DNA of 64,000 nt from Pontibacter korlensis. Its GTDB lineage: Bacteria; Bacteroidota; Bacteroidia; Cytophagales; Hymenobacteraceae. The DNA lies in the NCBI RefSeq assembly GCF_000973725.1, contig NZ_CP009621.1:4705001-4769000 (forward strand). Reading direction: 5' to 3'. The notes below the pieces were generated by a model, which was not told where the DNA came from, searched no databases, and saw nothing but the letters and a program-made list of their open reading frames with translations. The position numbers and the translations under genes were made by a program. Shown here one piece after another: positions 51,125-60,835 of this stretch (position 1 is its first letter; the number at the start of each line of letters is the position of its first letter).

Positions 51125-51649
51125 TTATCCTAAAGCTAGAGTACTCTTTCTTGCTTCAACTGCTGATCCGTTTGGTCTGGCTTGTATGGTTTCGTTCACG
51201 ATAACGCTCCATTTCTCACAAAGTCTTAGCTCATCATTTAGTGTCAGGCTTATCTCCTTGTCATAAAATGTTAGTGCCAGTTTGGGTGTCTTAGGCTCTT
51301 TAAACGAGAACACCAGCTCTATCTTATCCATTATTCGGGTGTGGTTCACATCCCTAAAAGCCTTATTCACGCTACAATTAAGCACTCTAGATAAATCCAC
51401 CAGAACTTCCTGATTATTCTGCTCACCCTCCTTCAGGTAAAGCAGTTTGTGCTGCACAGAGTCAATACCAATGGCATAATTACTACAGAAATCGTGCTGT
51501 TCAATTTTAATGTGATGCTTTTCACCTAGTGCGGTTAAGCTTTTTACACGTTCCAGTGACTTTCCTTTTTGTTTTCTCTGTATAAGAATAACTGGCACTA
51601 TGAAGATCGCCAGCGATATAATACCTATTATGATTGATTCGAAATCCAT
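51125..51649 (-). CDS. Membrane-anchored protein of unknown function
   Basis: 174 residues. One N-terminal membrane helix (IIIGIISLAIFIVPVILIQ) is followed by a soluble domain of alternating strands, for example HHIKIEQHDFCSNYAIGID and KIELVFSFKEPKTPKLALTF. The pattern suggests a beta-rich, PH-like or similar small domain facing the cytoplasm. I do not recognise a named family. Convergent with the antiporter across a shared terminator. Confidence 0.65.
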   Translation of the reverse strand: MDFESIIIGIISLAIFIVPVILIQRKQKGKSLERVKSLTALGEKHHIKIEQHDFCSNYAIGIDSVQHKLLYLKEGEQNNQEVLVDLSRVLNCSVNKAFRDVNHTRIMDKIELVFSFKEPKTPKLALTFYDKEISLTLNDELRLCEKWSVIVNETIQARPNGSAVEARKSTLALG

Positions 51650-51756
51650 CTTCTTGTTTTTATTAAAAGTGTGTACACAACTGTTCAGACAGGTACAGCA
51701 TACCTATCTGTTGTAGAAGCTTCACCTACTATAGCTCCTAAATAACAAGAGATGAA

Positions 51757-52134
51757 CTACCAGAAGTAGTGGAAAGGAAAAATGTTATCACTAATAGACA
51801 AGCCTCTTTCTATGTACCTGGAGTAGGCAAGGTATAGAAAGCCACTGCTGGGTAAACTAAGCCAAAAGGCAAAAGCACCAGCAAAAAGGTCACTTGAGTG
51901 ATTTTTTAGATTTGGTGAGGATGGAGTGCTTACTGAGCTAACAACGCTGTCGCTTGAACGGTGTAAGGCTTCAAACTTGATGTGCCTGCTGTCAGTTAAG
52001 CTTTCCTGCGCATCAGCCCCTCCTGGTTTCTTGTCCTCTGTTTGCGCAACTGCTATTCTATAGCCTTCACTTGTGCTACCAAACGACAGCAAAAAAGTGA
52101 TAAGCAGTGTTATTAATCTAAATGAGTTACGCAT
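51757..52134 (-). CDS. Exported or membrane protein of unknown function
   Basis: 125 residues. The N-terminal hydrophobic stretch LITLLITFLLSFGSTSEG is a signal peptide or anchor; a second hydrophobic segment FAGAFAFWLSLPSSGFLYLA lies near residue 90. The linker is polar (QTEDKKPGGADAQESLTDSR). No family recognised. It is in the same direction as the preceding protein but 107 bases apart. Confidence 0.5.
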   Translation of the reverse strand: MRNSFRLITLLITFLLSFGSTSEGYRIAVAQTEDKKPGGADAQESLTDSRHIKFEALHRSSDSVVSSVSTPSSPNLKNHSSDLFAGAFAFWLSLPSSGFLYLAYSRYIERGLSISDNIFPFHYFW

Positions 52135-52397
52135 GCACCAAATGTACAGGCTTTTCCTATCTCTCCAGCTAATATTTTGAAAATTATTATCAATTCAGAA
52201 AGTATTGCTTTACGCAGGCCTCACACACAGTCAAGCACCTTACTATCAACAGCTTTAAACAAGTACATAATACCACAACATACCTCTCTGGTTTAAGAAT
52301 ATTTACAGTATAACTTGTATGTTTTCAGAATCCCTCCTGCTATATTAGAAGGCTTTTTACGCAGCTACCACCACAAATTATCTTTAACCAAACAAGT

Positions 52398-53817
52398 ATG
52401 AACAGGAACAACCAACTCAGTCAAAAGCTGGGCCTGCGCCTGGTCATAGTGGTCGTGATAGGTAACATCATTGGGTCCGGGGTATACAAAAAAGTGGCTC
52501 CGATGGCAGCTGAGCTGCAGTCGCCGGGGTGGGTTCTGATTTGCTGGATCCTTGGTGGCATCATAACCTTGTTTGGGGCACTTAGTAATGCCGAGGTTGC
52601 TGGCTTGCTGGCAGACACAGGAGGTGAATATGCCTACTACAAAAAGATATACAACCGTTTTTTTGCTTTCATTTTCGGTTGGTCTTTGTTCACGGTTATA
52701 CAGACAGCAGCCATTTCCTCACTGGCTTATGTTTTCGCACAGTCTCTCCACAGCATACTCCCCCTCCCCCAGCTAGCTACCGCATTGGCTGATTTCTCCA
52801 TTGGTGGCGTTTTTTATCCCTTTGCGGATCTTAGTGTGAAGCTAACTGCTATAACGCTGATTGTCCTGGATTAATACGAACGGGATAAAGTCAGGAGCTT
52901 GGTTAAGCACGGCTATACTCCTGCTAGTATTTGCAGGCGTTGCCGTGATAGTGGTCTTTGGCCTTGGCAGCACGCAGGCAGAGCCTGTGAGAAGTTTTGA
53001 TCTTACTCCAAGTTCTGAAACCACGGTAACCTTTCGTGCAGTGTTTGCGGCTATGCTGTCTGCATTCTGGGCATATCAGGGTTGGGCAGCCATTGGCTAT
53101 GTGGGCGGTGAAATTAAATACGCCAAACATAATATCCCCAAAGGAATTACCATTGGAGTACTTACTGTAGTGGCCATTTACCTCCTGGTAAATATGACAT
53201 ACCTTTCTTTGCTACCTATTGGGATACTTGAGCAGGTACACCTAGCGGGCAATAAGATTGCTGCGATAGAGGCAGTCAAAAGTTTCTGGGGCTACGGAGG
53301 TGCTGTGTTCATTTCCCTGCTGATTCTGGTTACGACCTTGGGCTGCACCAATGCCACCATACTGGCAAGTTGCCGAACCTATTTTGCAATGGCACGGGAA
53401 GGCCTCTTCTTTCCCAAAGCCGCAGAGCTGAACAAGGCACAGGTACCTGCCAACTCTCTCTTGTACCAAGGCATTTGGGCATGCTTGTTAGTATTATCCG
53501 GCACCTTCGACCAGCTAACGGATATGATCATTTTTGCCGTTTTCATCTTCTACGGTGCTACCACCCTTGGTGTATTCATTTTAAGAGTAAAGATGCCTGA
53601 TGCTCCCCGCCCATATAAAGTGTGGGGTTATCCGGTAGTACCAGCTATAATGGTTGTTTTCTGCGCTGCACTTTTTTTCAATACAATTTTTGTACGCCCT
53701 CGTGAGGCTGCCATTGGTATGACACTTATGCTCACCGGTATTCTTATGTATTGGTGGTTTATCAGAAAACAGCGCCAGCGTGAGGCACACCCCGTCAATA
53801 AAAAAGTAATTTCCTGA
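52398..53817 (+). pseudogene. APC-family amino-acid permease with a frameshift
   Basis: The N-terminal 158 residues (frame 1) start MNRNNQLSQKLGLRLVIVVV and hold the motif GNIIGSGVYKKVAPMAAELQ, the first unwound helix that binds the substrate in APC transporters. The frame stops after ITLIVLD near 52874. The next frame takes over as SWINTNGIKSGAWLSTAI and contains the remaining helices (SAFWAYQGWAAIGYVGGEIK, later CTNATILASCRTYFAMAREG). Together they give about 470 residues with twelve helices, normal for the family. The break lies where an 8-bp deletion between copies of TGTCCTG would fit. Either a recent inactivation or a sequencing error. Confidence 0.85.
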
Positions 53818-53862
53818 TAAAGTAGAAGCACTTTCTAAAAGTTAGTCAACATAACCGGCATA

Positions 53863-53910
53863 AAGTATAAAGGGGCTGTCCAACACTTTCTGGACAGCCC
53901 CTTTATACTT
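53863..53910. terminator. Strong bidirectional terminator
   Basis: A perfect 20-bp stem, AAGTATAAAGGGGCTGTCCA and its complement, with an eight-base loop. It lies between the permease and the convergent giant amylase. Confidence 0.9.
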
Positions 53911-53923
53911 CTACTTCGCGCTT

Positions 53924-56900
53924 CTACCGCTTAATCATCAGCTGCTGCCTTATAACAGTACCCTGATAACTTACCTGTAGCGCGTAAATTCCTTCTTTCC
54001 ACTGGCTAACATCCAGTTGCACTCCTTTCTCCATTCCAGGATTCAGTTCAAAGGATTTCAGAACAACGCCCTGCATACTTACTACCTGAAACTTCACCGC
54101 TTCTGTAAGCTGCATACTTGTACTGATAGTCAACATATCTGAAGCAGGATTAGGGTATACACTAACGCTTTGAGCTAACTGTGCCTGCCGAATCGCAGCA
54201 GGCACGTCTGCCGGACGAATGCTCACCTGGTTACTATAACCTGAAACTTCGTCTGTGTCTTTCGCCATGATACGGTAATGGTAGAGCATGCCTGGACGCA
54301 CCTGAGTGTCGGTATAAGCTGTGGCGTTGGCAGCCAATTCTGCTATCGTGCCAAACGTACTGAGGTTGCTGCCATGTTGCACGGCTCTCTCCACTACAAA
54401 AGCTGTTTCATTTCCAGAACGATCTTCCCAGCTTAAAGCAATAGAGCGCATATCTGCGGTAGCTGCTGTCAGCCCTGCCGGAGCCAGTAGCGGCAAATTG
54501 ATTTCAGCAGTGCTGCTCCAGTCAGAGTTTGCTTTTGTATTGCTGACGGCTTTAACTCTGTACTGATACGTTACGCCATCCACAGTTTGTGCATCTATAT
54601 ACTCTCTTGCATTGGCACCTAAGGCAGCCACCACTTCAAAATGTTGCTGCTCTTCGCTCTTGCGCTCCATAACAAAGCCCGTCTCCCCAGCAGCATTATC
54701 TACCCAGGTAAGCTTTGCATAAGATAGTTCTTCAAGTTGCACAAGCAGCTCTGTAGGCTTCTCTATGTAAACCAACGGAGTCTTAAGCAGACCTGGCTCT
54801 GGGAACTGAACAACCTGGTCAACTAGTATGTGGAATTCACCTGGCGCTAAGACTAAATTACCTTCCGTGGAGTTAACAGTGAAAGACTGTCCTGAGAAGA
54901 AGTCGTACCAGGTTCCTGTGTGCTGGAGGGCAGGATTTATACTTCCTTCGCTTACCCCAAAGTTACCAACTATAGTAACGTTCATTTCAGGATGGCTGAT
55001 ACTGATCTTGCGCATCTGCCCGGACGGGGTCCAGGAGAAGTTACCTTCTTCGAACACATGGCTATACTCGTTGACCAGGTTGATAATGGCCGCTTTGGCT
55101 TTGTAAAGTTTTACCCGTTCTTCCTGCTCATGGTAGTTCAGCCCATCTGTGTCTCCCCAAGGAATAGGTTTGTTACCCGTTCTGCCATTGTAGTCAATCG
55201 GGAAATCGTAGCCAAGTTCGCCAAACTGCCACAGCATTTTCGGACCAGGCAGCGGATAGTAGAAGGCTGAGGCCAACTTAATGCGCTCCAGGGCGGTTGT
55301 CACATCCTTGATGTTGTAGTCACCGCTGCTCATGCCTTTGTTCTTAGCACGCACCATCAGGCGTTCCTCATCATGGCTTTCCATGTAGGAGATCAGGTTT
55401 TTCTGCTCCCAGCCTCGCGCGCTGGAAAGTGACCAGTTAAGGTCAGTACCTGTTCGGCCATTGATGACATCGTTGTAAGGGTGATTCAAGTTACCCCAAA
55501 GCATCATGCCATAGTCGGCCAGCACCTTCTCTTCGTCGTTAGCACCTAAGTGCTCCAGTATCACATAGGCACTGGCATCTGTTTCCCAGATTTTGTCTGC
55601 CATGCGCTTAAGTATATCGATGCGCGATTGGTCATAGGCACTCCAGGCACCAACATCATCTGGATTATTTCTCTGGGTAAAGCCCTTGGAAAGGTCAAAG
55701 CGGTAGCCATCAAATTTGAACTCCTCTATCCAGTAGCGGTTCACATCATCTACATACTTCTTCGTGTATGCACTTTCGTGGTTAAAGTCGTAGCCTACGT
55801 TAAAAGGGTGTGTTGCCTGCTGGTTAAACCAAGGGCTTTCTGCCGAAGGGCGTGCATTAGTCTCGTCGAAGTACATTCGCACCATCGGGCTTTGCCCAAA
55901 CTGATGGTTAAGTACCATATCCAGCAACACGACCATACCTAATTCGTGCGCCTTATCAATAAAGGCTTTCAAATCGTTCTTTGTGCCATAGTATTTATCA
56001 GGTGCGAACAGGTAGCTTGGGTTATAGCCCCAGCTCTCATTACCCTCAAACTCCATAACAGGCATCAACTCAATAGCATTTACCCCCAGGCGCTTCAGGT
56101 AGCTAAGCGTATCTGTAAGGTCTTTATAGCTATGCGACTCCAGGAAATCCCGAACCAGTAGCTCGTAAACAACCAAGTCTTCATTAGCCGGGCGACCGCC
56201 AACTACTTCAGGAAACTTCCACTGGTAAGACTCCTGACCTGTCTGTAGCAGTGTAGCAATACCATCTTGGGTTCTGTCATAAGCTACAGGATTAGGATAC
56301 ACATCAGCCGGAATATACTGGTCATTGTAAGGATCAGCCACCTTGTCGGCATAAGGGTCACCTATTTTGATGACACCATCTACCCAGTACTGGTATACAT
56401 ATTCCTTTTGTGTTTCCAGATTATTCAACTCTAGCCAGAAGTATTCGCCATCTGGTGTTTGGTTCATCAGGTAGTTGTTACTGATCTGCCAGTCGTTAAA
56501 ATCCCCTACTACATAGGCGAAATCTTTTTTGGGAGCCAATAATACCAGCGTTGCCTTGCTAGGATCCTTGGCATGATAGTTTATACCGTTACGCATGCCT
56601 TCCGGAAGGGCAGCAATTGTGTTTGGTTCACGCAACCAGATGGTAAGGCTTTTCTCTGATGCAACAGTTTTATCCTCCAATTGTGCAGTTACCCGCAGTT
56701 GCAGTGTATTGGTGGTACCAAAAGTATAGTTATAGCTTATAGTTTGGCTGTTGCTGCTTTGTGCAACAGACTTGTAGCCACTGCCATCGTTTATCTCCAG
56801 CGTAATGGTACTGGCAACGTCTGAAGCCTCAGCACTCAGAAGAATTTTCTCACCACTTAGCCCAAAAACCTCAGAAGCAGTTGGAGCGGTGAAACGCACG

Positions 56901-58558
56901 TAGTCTCCAGGATTGATAGTTACAAAAATATCGCCATCGGTCTCAGATTTTCCAGTTTGCGTACCATCAGCGCTGCGGAACACCATTCCTAACCGGAAAA
57001 CCGGTACTCCTCCTTCAACCTTATAGTACTCACGCACGCTTGGCAGTGTAATCTGCCATTTGTTCTCTTCTCCATCTACTGGAGTCATTTCGCCCAAGCC
57101 GTCGTCCTGCCCCCAATTACCGACAACATTGCTCCAGCCAGTACCTTCAGGCCCTGACAGTACTACGCCTGAGTGCATATATACTTTCTCAGCATTTCGT
57201 AAGCCTGAAGCACCTTTGCTGGCATCATAAATAATGGTGACAGGCTCATCAGCAGTTGGCATTGCCGGACTCATCTCCACGATACCTCCGGTAGGCGCAC
57301 CAACAACTTCAAACATGTAGGCTCTTGTTACATCGTTAAAAGTGATGTTGTATATGCCTCCTGTTACCGGAATATCCGGGCCTCCCTGTACGGCTACGCC
57401 TTCAGGAAACTCGGTTCCGCCCCAGTTAACGTCCCAATTGTCGTTAGCTCTGAACTTTACATACCCGCCTGATAGCTCTGCATTTTCCAAGGTCCAGCTA
57501 TGGCCGTCTTCTCCCTGCACCATAGGTGTAGACTTTTCCCAGCCGCTAGCAGTAGCACTGCCTATAATACTAACAGAAGCGTAAGTTGCAGAGTTAAGTT
57601 TTGTGAAGCGATAGGCTCCAGTAATATCATCGAAGTGAATGGTATAATAGCCACTTTCCGGAACTTGCAGGTTAGGTCCGTTTTGTGTGGCATCCCCAAC
57701 AGGAAAGCTGTTACCTCCCCAGTTTACAGTCCAATCATCATTTGCGCGAAATTTCAGCTCTCCAGAATTCAGGAAAGTTGTCAGCACCCAGTTATTAGGA
57801 TCGCCCTCTGCCACAAGCTGCATCGGCGTTGAACCTTCCCAACCTTTTGCTGTAGCAGTACCTATAATGCCCACTGTTTCATAGGCTATAGGGTTCAGGT
57901 TCTGAAAGAAATACTCGCCAGTTACATCATTAAAAGTTACTTTATACTCTCCGGGTGCTACAGAAATGTTCCAGCCATCCTGGGAACCAGTGCCTTTGGG
58001 AAAACTGCTACCTCCCCAGCTAACGTTCCAGGCATTTTCTGCTCTAAATTTTACCTCTCCTTCACTTAGTGTAACATGCTCTATCACCCAACTATGAGGA
58101 TCACCTGGAACGGACTCCATTGGTGTGTCTGCCTCCCAACCGGAAGGTGTGGCATCACCAATTAGCCCAATGGTAGAATAAGTAGGTGGACTTAGGGCTT
58201 CAAAATGATAATCTCCAGTTACATCGTTAAAAGTAATGGTGTAGTAGCTGGTTGTCGGCACCTGAATATTAGCTCCATTACGGACGCCAGTACCAGTAGG
58301 AAATTGATCACCTCCCCAGTTCACATCCCAGCTATCGTTGGCACGAAACTTAAGTTCGCCCTGGTTTAAGTTTAGCGTGATGGTCCATTGGTGGAGATCG
58401 CTGGAATTAGCCAGCTTCATGGGTGTAGAAGCATCCCAAGCTTTGGTTGTGGCTGTACCAATAATGCCTACGCTATGGTAGACATCCTGAGCCACTGCCA
58501 ATGTTGCCAGGAGCAAAAAGCTCAATATAAGATTGAGCCTGAGCGTAAAGGTTTTCAT
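53924..58558 (-). CDS. Giant secreted alpha-amylase with SusE/F-like repeats and a T9SS domain
   Basis: 1544 residues. Signal peptide ends LATLAVAQ. Four tandem repeats of about 99 residues (25-420) each contain FRANDxWxVNWGG and an ITFNDVTGxYxFE ending, as in the starch-binding domains of SusE and SusF. A linker beta-domain (about 430-560) and an Ig-like region precede a CBM48-like domain (FAYVVGDFNDWQIS). The GH13 barrel starts near 793 and has D955 in GYRFDLSKGF (nucleophile), E about 1001 in YVILEHLG (acid/base) and D1063 in ESHDEERL. Two fibronectin III domains follow, then a type A T9SS sorting domain (SVYPNPASDMLTI). Should be secreted or bound to the surface and cleave starch. SusE/F repeats are usually separate lipoproteins, so this fusion is unusual. 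Confidence 0.93.
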   Translation of the reverse strand: MKTFTLRLNLILSFLLLATLAVAQDVYHSVGIIGTATTKAWDASTPMKLANSSDLHQWTITLNLNQGELKFRANDSWDVNWGGDQFPTGTGVRNGANIQVPTTSYYTITFNDVTGDYHFEALSPPTYSTIGLIGDATPSGWEADTPMESVPGDPHSWVIEHVTLSEGEVKFRAENAWNVSWGGSSFPKGTGSQDGWNISVAPGEYKVTFNDVTGEYFFQNLNPIAYETVGIIGTATAKGWEGSTPMQLVAEGDPNNWVLTTFLNSGELKFRANDDWTVNWGGNSFPVGDATQNGPNLQVPESGYYTIHFDDITGAYRFTKLNSATYASVSIIGSATASGWEKSTPMVQGEDGHSWTLENAELSGGYVKFRANDNWDVNWGGTEFPEGVAVQGGPDIPVTGGIYNITFNDVTRAYMFEVVGAPTGGIVEMSPAMPTADEPVTIIYDASKGASGLRNAEKVYMHSGVVLSGPEGTGWSNVVGNWGQDDGLGEMTPVDGEENKWQITLPSVREYYKVEGGVPVFRLGMVFRSADGTQTGKSETDGDIFVTINPGDYVRFTAPTASEVFGLSGEKILLSAEASDVASTITLEINDGSGYKSVAQSSNSQTISYNYTFGTTNTLQLRVTAQLEDKTVASEKSLTIWLREPNTIAALPEGMRNGINYHAKDPSKATLVLLAPKKDFAYVVGDFNDWQISNNYLMNQTPDGEYFWLELNNLETQKEYVYQYWVDGVIKIGDPYADKVADPYNDQYIPADVYPNPVAYDRTQDGIATLLQTGQESYQWKFPEVVGGRPANEDLVVYELLVRDFLESHSYKDLTDTLSYLKRLGVNAIELMPVMEFEGNESWGYNPSYLFAPDKYYGTKNDLKAFIDKAHELGMVVLLDMVLNHQFGQSPMVRMYFDETNARPSAESPWFNQQATHPFNVGYDFNHESAYTKKYVDDVNRYWIEEFKFDGYRFDLSKGFTQRNNPDDVGAWSAYDQSRIDILKRMADKIWETDASAYVILEHLGANDEEKVLADYGMMLWGNLNHPYNDVINGRTGTDLNWSLSSARGWEQKNLISYMESHDEERLMVRAKNKGMSSGDYNIKDVTTALERIKLASAFYYPLPGPKMLWQFGELGYDFPIDYNGRTGNKPIPWGDTDGLNYHEQEERVKLYKAKAAIINLVNEYSHVFEEGNFSWTPSGQMRKISISHPEMNVTIVGNFGVSEGSINPALQHTGTWYDFFSGQSFTVNSTEGNLVLAPGEFHILVDQVVQFPEPGLLKTPLVYIEKPTELLVQLEELSYAKLTWVDNAAGETGFVMERKSEEQQHFEVVAALGANAREYIDAQTVDGVTYQYRVKAVSNTKANSDWSSTAEINLPLLAPAGLTAATADMRSIALSWEDRSGNETAFVVERAVQHGSNLSTFGTIAELAANATAYTDTQVRPGMLYHYRIMAKDTDEVSGYSNQVSIRPADVPAAIRQAQLAQSVSVYPNPASDMLTISTSMQLTEAVKFQVVSMQGVVLKSFELNPGMEKGVQLDVSQWKEGIYALQVSYQGTVIRQQLMIKR

Positions 58559-59035
58559 TCTATAGCAGGTATGTTAAATAGTTGAAAATAAAATTATAAA
58601 CACGGTCATCTACTACTGTAAGAGCTGCTCCCTGGCACCTTCTATCCTATGAAGGGTCATGTTATAACAGGCGATTCATAGAACAAAATGATGTATATAT
58701 ACCATTTATTTTATAATAGGTTTTACTAAGATCTTTCTGATTAGAAGCGTGATTTTGATTAGCTAGATTAGTGTTACAGCTCCGAATTGTTAGTTGAAGT
58801 GGTGGCTTTTTCCACTTTTTATGAATGAGTAGAACAGAGCGCTGATAAGAGTTCAACTTTTAGGATTAACACACTCTTCTAAGTGGCCAAAGTGGGGGTT
58901 ATTATACTGCCTTACACCGTTCTGCCTCTGCACTTTACCCCATGTTATAACTCATTAACGTATTGAAGATGATTTAGTAGCATTTTAAAATTATATTATT
59001 AATAATTTTAAGCATAACCAATCAGTAAAATAGGT
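58559..59035. other. AT-rich intergenic region between divergent genes
   Basis: 477 bases between the giant amylase and a membrane-protein gene. It contains promoters for both, but no clean box. A 64-codon frame on the minus strand (58856-58662) has poor coding character. An AT-only imperfect inverted repeat lies near 58987-59010. Confidence 0.45.
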
Positions 59036-59785
59036 ATGGCAGAAGTACACAACGGAGGCTTGAACTATTTAAAGCCTATGGACCAAAGAACCGGCATTAC
59101 ACCAATCAGTAGTGCAAATCCAGCAACCGGCACTGCGGGATTCGCTGCACCTACCCGGTTTGAAGATCCGAAATCTGAAAGGTACAGTATCTCGAACTCT
59201 ACCAAGCGGAACGTTCTACTGGTTTGCCTCATCATAGCTCCACTGTTTCAATTGATAGGAGATGCCTTATGGGTTACAAAAGAATATGCTTTTTCATGGA
59301 GTGTATGGCGCGAGGCGAGTTATGTTTTCTTTGTTCCAGTAGGTATACTGCTCGCTAAAATGGTAGAACAACGAAGTACAGGATGGGCTATTACTTGCTG
59401 CGCCTTTTTTATTACGGGTTGTTTTGGTACAGCCACCATGATGCCTTTATTCCGCTTAGGAGCCTTTTATCCTACAAACGGTGGAAATGAGTTTCCTGCC
59501 ATCGTTCAGTCTGTACTTGGGGAAGGATTTTTTGCCCTTACCATTTATCCGCCTGGCTTGTGTTTTCCTGTTAGTCTGGTGCTTTTCGGTATAGCTTTTT
59601 TAAAATACAGGCTTCTGAACACATTCTTTGGAATGGCGCTCATACTGTCAGGGTTATTTTTCTGGTTTGGAAACGCTGTAGGCTTAAACCTTCTACTATT
59701 AGCTGGCGACTCCTGGCTTCTTCTAACCTTAGCCTATCTGGCCTTCACTATTTACAGCGACAGCAAAGTCCAGCAAAAAGTATAA
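59036..59785 (+). CDS. Multi-pass membrane protein of unknown function
   Basis: 249 residues. About 60 polar residues (HNGGLNYLKPMDQRTGITPI and onward) come first, followed by six hydrophobic segments from residue 62 (VLLVCLIIAPLFQLIGDALW) to the C-terminus. No transport, enzyme or binding motif. The layout resembles DUF4386-like proteins, but I am not sure of that. It precedes the AraC-type regulator in the same direction with a weak hairpin between. Confidence 0.6.
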   Translation: MAEVHNGGLNYLKPMDQRTGITPISSANPATGTAGFAAPTRFEDPKSERYSISNSTKRNVLLVCLIIAPLFQLIGDALWVTKEYAFSWSVWREASYVFFVPVGILLAKMVEQRSTGWAITCCAFFITGCFGTATMMPLFRLGAFYPTNGGNEFPAIVQSVLGEGFFALTIYPPGLCFPVSLVLFGIAFLKYRLLNTFFGMALILSGLFFWFGNAVGLNLLLLAGDSWLLLTLAYLAFTIYSDSKVQQKV

Positions 59786-59798
59786 TTGTCAGATTACG

Positions 59799-59835
59799 GA
59801 GCCGCAGCCAGAGGTTTTAGGCACTGCCGCGGCTC
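59799..59835 (+). terminator. Probable weak terminator
   Basis: GAGCCGC pairs with GCGGCTC around a 23-base loop, followed by a short T-run, 13 bases after the stop. Confidence 0.45.
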
Positions 59836-59909
59836 TTTCCTCTATGATCACCTTTATCTTACTAGCCCATCTTTGTACTTCGTATACTTCTTATAGCTTA
59901 ATTTGCTAT

Positions 59910-60761
59910 ATGAAGCACTTAGGAACTGATCGGCTCCCCATACAAGACTTACTAAACCAGAAGGCACTTACTGTTATGCCCCTGGAAACCTATGCCAGTG
60001 AGTTGTCGGAGGTGCCCCACAGCCACGATGCCTATATGCTGATGTATGTGCAGGAAACAAAGGGAGGAGAAAACCTGATTGATTTTCAGCGGTATCCCCT
60101 ACAGGCTGGCAGAATCTTCTTACTACGGCCAGGGCAGGCGCACCAGCGGCAATCACGACAGGAAAGGGGCGTATTAGTTTCTTTCTCTGAGCGCTTCTTA
60201 CAAGAAACAGGTATGCGGGCACACGATACCTTCGTAATCTTCAGCTCCGTATACCAGCACCCCTACCTCGACCTGCCTGATAAGCTGAAAACTATTTTTG
60301 AGGAGTTAGTAAACTTAATGGTGAAGGAACTACAGGAAGATCAGCCAGACATGGCTATACTTTCCCGCTACCTTTATATTCTGTTGCAATACTTGCTGAG
60401 AGAGTGCCATGTGCAGATAAGTAAGATTACACCTGCGCGCCATAGCGAGCGGTTGTTCCGCCTAAGTAGCCTGATTGAGGAGCATTACCGGGAGCACCGT
60501 AGTACAGGTTTTTATGCTGATGCCTTAGGCATAACCCCCAAGCACCTGAACAGTCTCTGCAGGCAATACCTGCAAACAACCGTGGCAGACATGCAGCACG
60601 ACCGGCTAGTGGTGGAAAGTAAGCGACTGCTGTTCTTCAGCAGTTTGTCTGTTAAAGAGATTGCCTATCAGCTGGGTTTTGAAGATGCCTCCTACTTTGT
60701 GCGTTTCTTTAAACGTATGACCGGTCTTACGCCATCACATTTAAGAAGCAGTGGTTCTTAA
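59910..60761 (+). CDS. AraC-family transcriptional regulator
   Basis: 283 residues from the preferred ATG. The N-terminal cupin-type domain contains PHSHDAYMLMYVQE and FLLRPGQAHQR, the ligand-pocket strands. The C-terminal AraC double helix-turn-helix has YADALGITPKHLNSLCRQYL and the second helix pair ending IAYQLGFEDASYFVRFFKRM. It regulates as a ligand-binding activator; the natural target is the exporter directly downstream, 74 bases away. The longer open frame starts with a hydrophobic stretch (MITFILLAHLCTSYTSY) that is not part of the family. Confidence 0.92.
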   Translation: MKHLGTDRLPIQDLLNQKALTVMPLETYASELSEVPHSHDAYMLMYVQETKGGENLIDFQRYPLQAGRIFLLRPGQAHQRQSRQERGVLVSFSERFLQETGMRAHDTFVIFSSVYQHPYLDLPDKLKTIFEELVNLMVKELQEDQPDMAILSRYLYILLQYLLRECHVQISKITPARHSERLFRLSSLIEEHYREHRSTGFYADALGITPKHLNSLCRQYLQTTVADMQHDRLVVESKRLLFFSSLSVKEIAYQLGFEDASYFVRFFKRMTGLTPSHLRSSGS

Positions 60762-60835
60762 AGTACCATTCTTGCAGCAGAAAGTCCTGCTAGCTGAAGC
60801 TGGTGCCGCTGTACTTTTGCAAAAATGATTGAGTT

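Noticed and set aside
57200..58500. Repetitive DNA in the amylase gene as a CRISPR or satellite array
   Set aside because: The about 297-base periodicity is in frame and encodes four homologous protein domains.
58662..58856. 64-codon open frame between the amylase and the next gene
   Set aside because: Poor coding character in an AT-rich promoter region.
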